In this document: positions 5,654-7,154 of the stretch, piece by piece
Numbering within the stretch: position 1 is the first letter of the stretch
How the letters are laid out: the number at the start of each line of letters is the position of its first letter
NCBI GenBank assembly: GCA_002711515.1
Contig: PARN01000022.1
Coordinates: 7,631-14,784, forward strand
From: Rickettsiales bacterium
GTDB taxonomy: Bacteria; Pseudomonadota; Alphaproteobacteria; TMED127
DNA length: 7,154 nt
Direction: 5' to 3'
The notes under the pieces: generated by a model
The model's database searches: none
What the model was told of the DNA's origin: nothing
Seen by the model: the letters and a program-made list of their open reading frames with translations, nothing else
Program-made: the position numbers and the translations under genes

Positions 5654-6345
5654 TGAAATTTTTTTTATTATTCTTTCTTTTATATTCGTGTTCTGAAGAA
5701 AAAACAACTTACTTCCCTTTAGATAAAATTAAGTCCTGGTCATATAGTGTAGAAATTCTTCCTGAAGTTGAAAAAAAAATGCTTTATAAAAAAACAAATA
5801 TTTCCCTAGGTAAAACTAAAATCGCATCAATGAAAGGAAATCAAAAATCCTTTCCAGTACTAAGAGAGGACGGAACATCACTTTACTATCAGATATTACC
5901 TAATGGAATCTTCAGAAGTGGGGTAAAGTATTTGAAAGATTCTAAAGTTTCGCTTGAAAAGAAGAAAAGAATAGTTCTTCCATATCCTCTGAAATTAAAC
6001 CAAGAATGGAATGTTGAAAGTAAAACGTATTTGATTCTGAGAAGATATCCTTATTACGATTATCGTGCAACTACTGATTTCAATTTAAAGTATAAAGTAA
6101 TATCTTTTAATGAGTCCGTTACAACACCCTTTGGAAAATTTAAAGACTGTTTGTTTATAAAAGGTGAAGGACAAACAAAATTTATTGATAATGAAATTGG
6201 TACTATAGATATAAACATCACCTCAGAAGAATGGTACTCAAGAAATGTTGGGTTAATTAAAGTTGTTAGAGTAGAAAAGACAGATACTGATCTTTTCGGT
6301 ACAACAAAAATGGTTCAACTTTTAGAAGATTATAAGAAAAAGTAA
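5653..6345 (+). CDS. Putative lipoprotein, unknown function
   Basis: The first 12 residues are a short basic-hydrophobic signal ending LLYS-Cys13, an acceptable although not ideal lipobox (Tyr at -2). Ser at position +2 after the Cys would favour outer-membrane sorting. The mature part begins with YFPLDKIKSWSYSVEI (20-35) and later has LPYPLKLNQEWNV (109-121), TPFGKFKDCLFIKGEG (158-173) and EEWYSRNVGLIKVVR (192-206). This pattern recalls periplasmic beta-rich lipoproteins of the loosely DUF3108-like kind (family likeness by eye, not certain). The length is 230 residues. Its ATG overlaps the stop of the preceding gene (TAATG), so translation is probably coupled, and the transporter gene starts 6 bases after its stop. 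It may be the envelope-facing partner of the stator complex upstream. That role is inference from gene order. Confidence 0.78.
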   Translation: MKFFLLFFLLYSCSEEKTTYFPLDKIKSWSYSVEILPEVEKKMLYKKTNISLGKTKIASMKGNQKSFPVLREDGTSLYYQILPNGIFRSGVKYLKDSKVSLEKKKRIVLPYPLKLNQEWNVESKTYLILRRYPYYDYRATTDFNLKYKVISFNESVTTPFGKFKDCLFIKGEGQTKFIDNEIGTIDINITSEEWYSRNVGLIKVVRVEKTDTDLFGTTKMVQLLEDYKKK

Positions 6346-6351
6346 TCTTAA

Positions 6352-7154
6352 ATGAATTCAATAAATATATTAATACTTCTTTTTTTATTTATTTTAACTC
6401 TTTATGTTGGTAAATTCCTACTATTACCTCTTTTCCTAGCACTCTTTATTTACATTATTATTAAATCACTATCACAAGATCTATCAAAATTAGTTACTAA
6501 TATAGGAATAAAAATTAATAATGGAGTCTCAATATTTTTAGTTTTTTTAATATCTTTCTTTATCTGTTATTTTTCATTGAAAATATCAAAAGCCAACTTG
6601 AATAGTGTACTTATAAATGTTGAACAGTATCAACAGAATTTGTTCTTTTTTAAAAAAATCTTGACTGAGAGTGATTTGAATAAGTTTATTTCACTAGATC
6701 AATTTGGGGAGAACGTCGAGTTTTTAAAAATCTTAAAGCAAATTATGAATTATATAACAAATTTTGCAGGAAACTTTTCGTTAGTGTTTGTTTATTTAAT
6801 ATTCCTTTTACTTGAAGAAAAATTCATTGAAAAAAAAATAATAGCGATAGCTGAGAATAAAAACAAAATTCAAATTTTTCATAAAATTAACTCAGATATA
6901 TACAACTACTTTAGAATTAAAATATTCACAAGTTTTTTGACAGGAATCTCAACTTTTTTAATTCTTTACTTTCTTGGGAATGATTTATACACAATTTTTG
7001 GAGTTATTACTTTTTTTCTAAATTTTATTCCTTATATTGGTTCATTGCTATCAATTCTATTACCTACAATTTTTTCTTTTTTCCAATTTATGGATCCTCT
7101 AAATTCATTTATGACTCTTATCTTTCTTTTATTTATACAATTAATTTTTGGAAA
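6352..7154 (+). CDS. AI-2E family transporter, N-terminal part (truncated by window edge)
   Basis: The frame from the ATG at 6352 stays open to the end of the window (267 codons visible; family members are typically about 350). It encodes a polytopic inner-membrane protein with hydrophobic segments at about 4-37, 59-77, 141-155, 192-209, 211-242 and 252 onward. Diagnostic features of the AI-2E transporter family (PF01594 type) are INSDIYNYFRIKIFTSFLTG (179-198) and the signature FFLNFIPYIGSLLS (221-234) with a following Pro. Characterised relatives include E. coli TqsA (autoinducer-2 export) and Na+/H+ antiporters, so the name does not prove quorum signalling. Substrate is unassigned. It follows the lipoprotein gene by 6 bases and is probably the last visible member of the same transcript. 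Confidence 0.88.
   Translation, partial: MNSINILILLFLFILTLYVGKFLLLPLFLALFIYIIIKSLSQDLSKLVTNIGIKINNGVSIFLVFLISFFICYFSLKISKANLNSVLINVEQYQQNLFFFKKILTESDLNKFISLDQFGENVEFLKILKQIMNYITNFAGNFSLVFVYLIFLLLEEKFIEKKIIAIAENKNKIQIFHKINSDIYNYFRIKIFTSFLTGISTFLILYFLGNDLYTIFGVITFFLNFIPYIGSLLSILLPTIFSFFQFMDPLNSFMTLIFLLFIQLIFG

Noticed and set aside
3814..6345. Classical Tol-Pal or TonB-ExbB-ExbD operon
   Set aside because: No TolA, TolB, Pal or TonB homologue is visible, the rod protein's periplasmic domain is of the wrong type and size, and the channel subunit looks four-helix.

Overview
The window is very A+T-rich (well over two thirds by eye, not computed), with short spacers and almost no Shine-Dalgarno sequences. 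The polyprenyl synthase, the ABC1-family protein, the TetR/COQ9-like protein and Apt all carry sequence signatures I associate with Alphaproteobacteria. A streamlined marine alphaproteobacterium (SAR11/HIMB59-like or similar) is the best guess. That is an inference from protein style and base composition, not from a marker gene. No RNA gene, mobile element, CRISPR array or sign of recent transfer was found.

Layout: positions 98-1108 (+) encode a long-chain polyprenyl diphosphate synthase (IspB type), followed by a 175-base non-coding gap with a terminator-like hairpin and a run of 13 A. Positions 1284-2615 (+, GTG start) encode an ABC1/AarF/UbiB-family kinase-like protein. Its 3' end overlaps by 23 bases the 3' end of a convergent TetR/COQ9-like protein (2593-3177, -). 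The two ends share an inverted repeat that could act as a bidirectional terminator. IspB makes the ubiquinone tail, and ABC1-family and COQ9-fold proteins are known quinone-biosynthesis factors, so this left half may be a quinone-themed group (inference).

A 121-base divergent spacer then leads into a tight rightward series that looks like one operon. It holds adenine phosphoribosyltransferase (3299-3811), a MotA/TolQ/ExbB-type channel subunit (3814-4524), an ExbD/TolR-type subunit with an unusual periplasmic beta-rich domain (4526-5122), a two-helix membrane protein with a predicted periplasmic tail (5132-5653), a lipoprotein (5653-6345), and the start of an AI-2E-family transporter that runs off the right edge (6352-7154). 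Junctions are 2, 1, 9, -1 and 6 bases.

The most interesting part is the four-gene block 3814-6345. It has the parts of a proton-motive-force-driven envelope machine: a channel, a stator rod with the essential-type Asp, an accessory inner-membrane protein and a lipoprotein. However, the rod ends in a DUF2135/YfaP-like domain instead of a peptidoglycan-binding OmpA-like domain or a small TolR/ExbD domain. I cannot match the block to Tol-Pal, TonB-ExbBD, flagellar Mot or Zorya, so it may be an uncharacterised energised envelope system.
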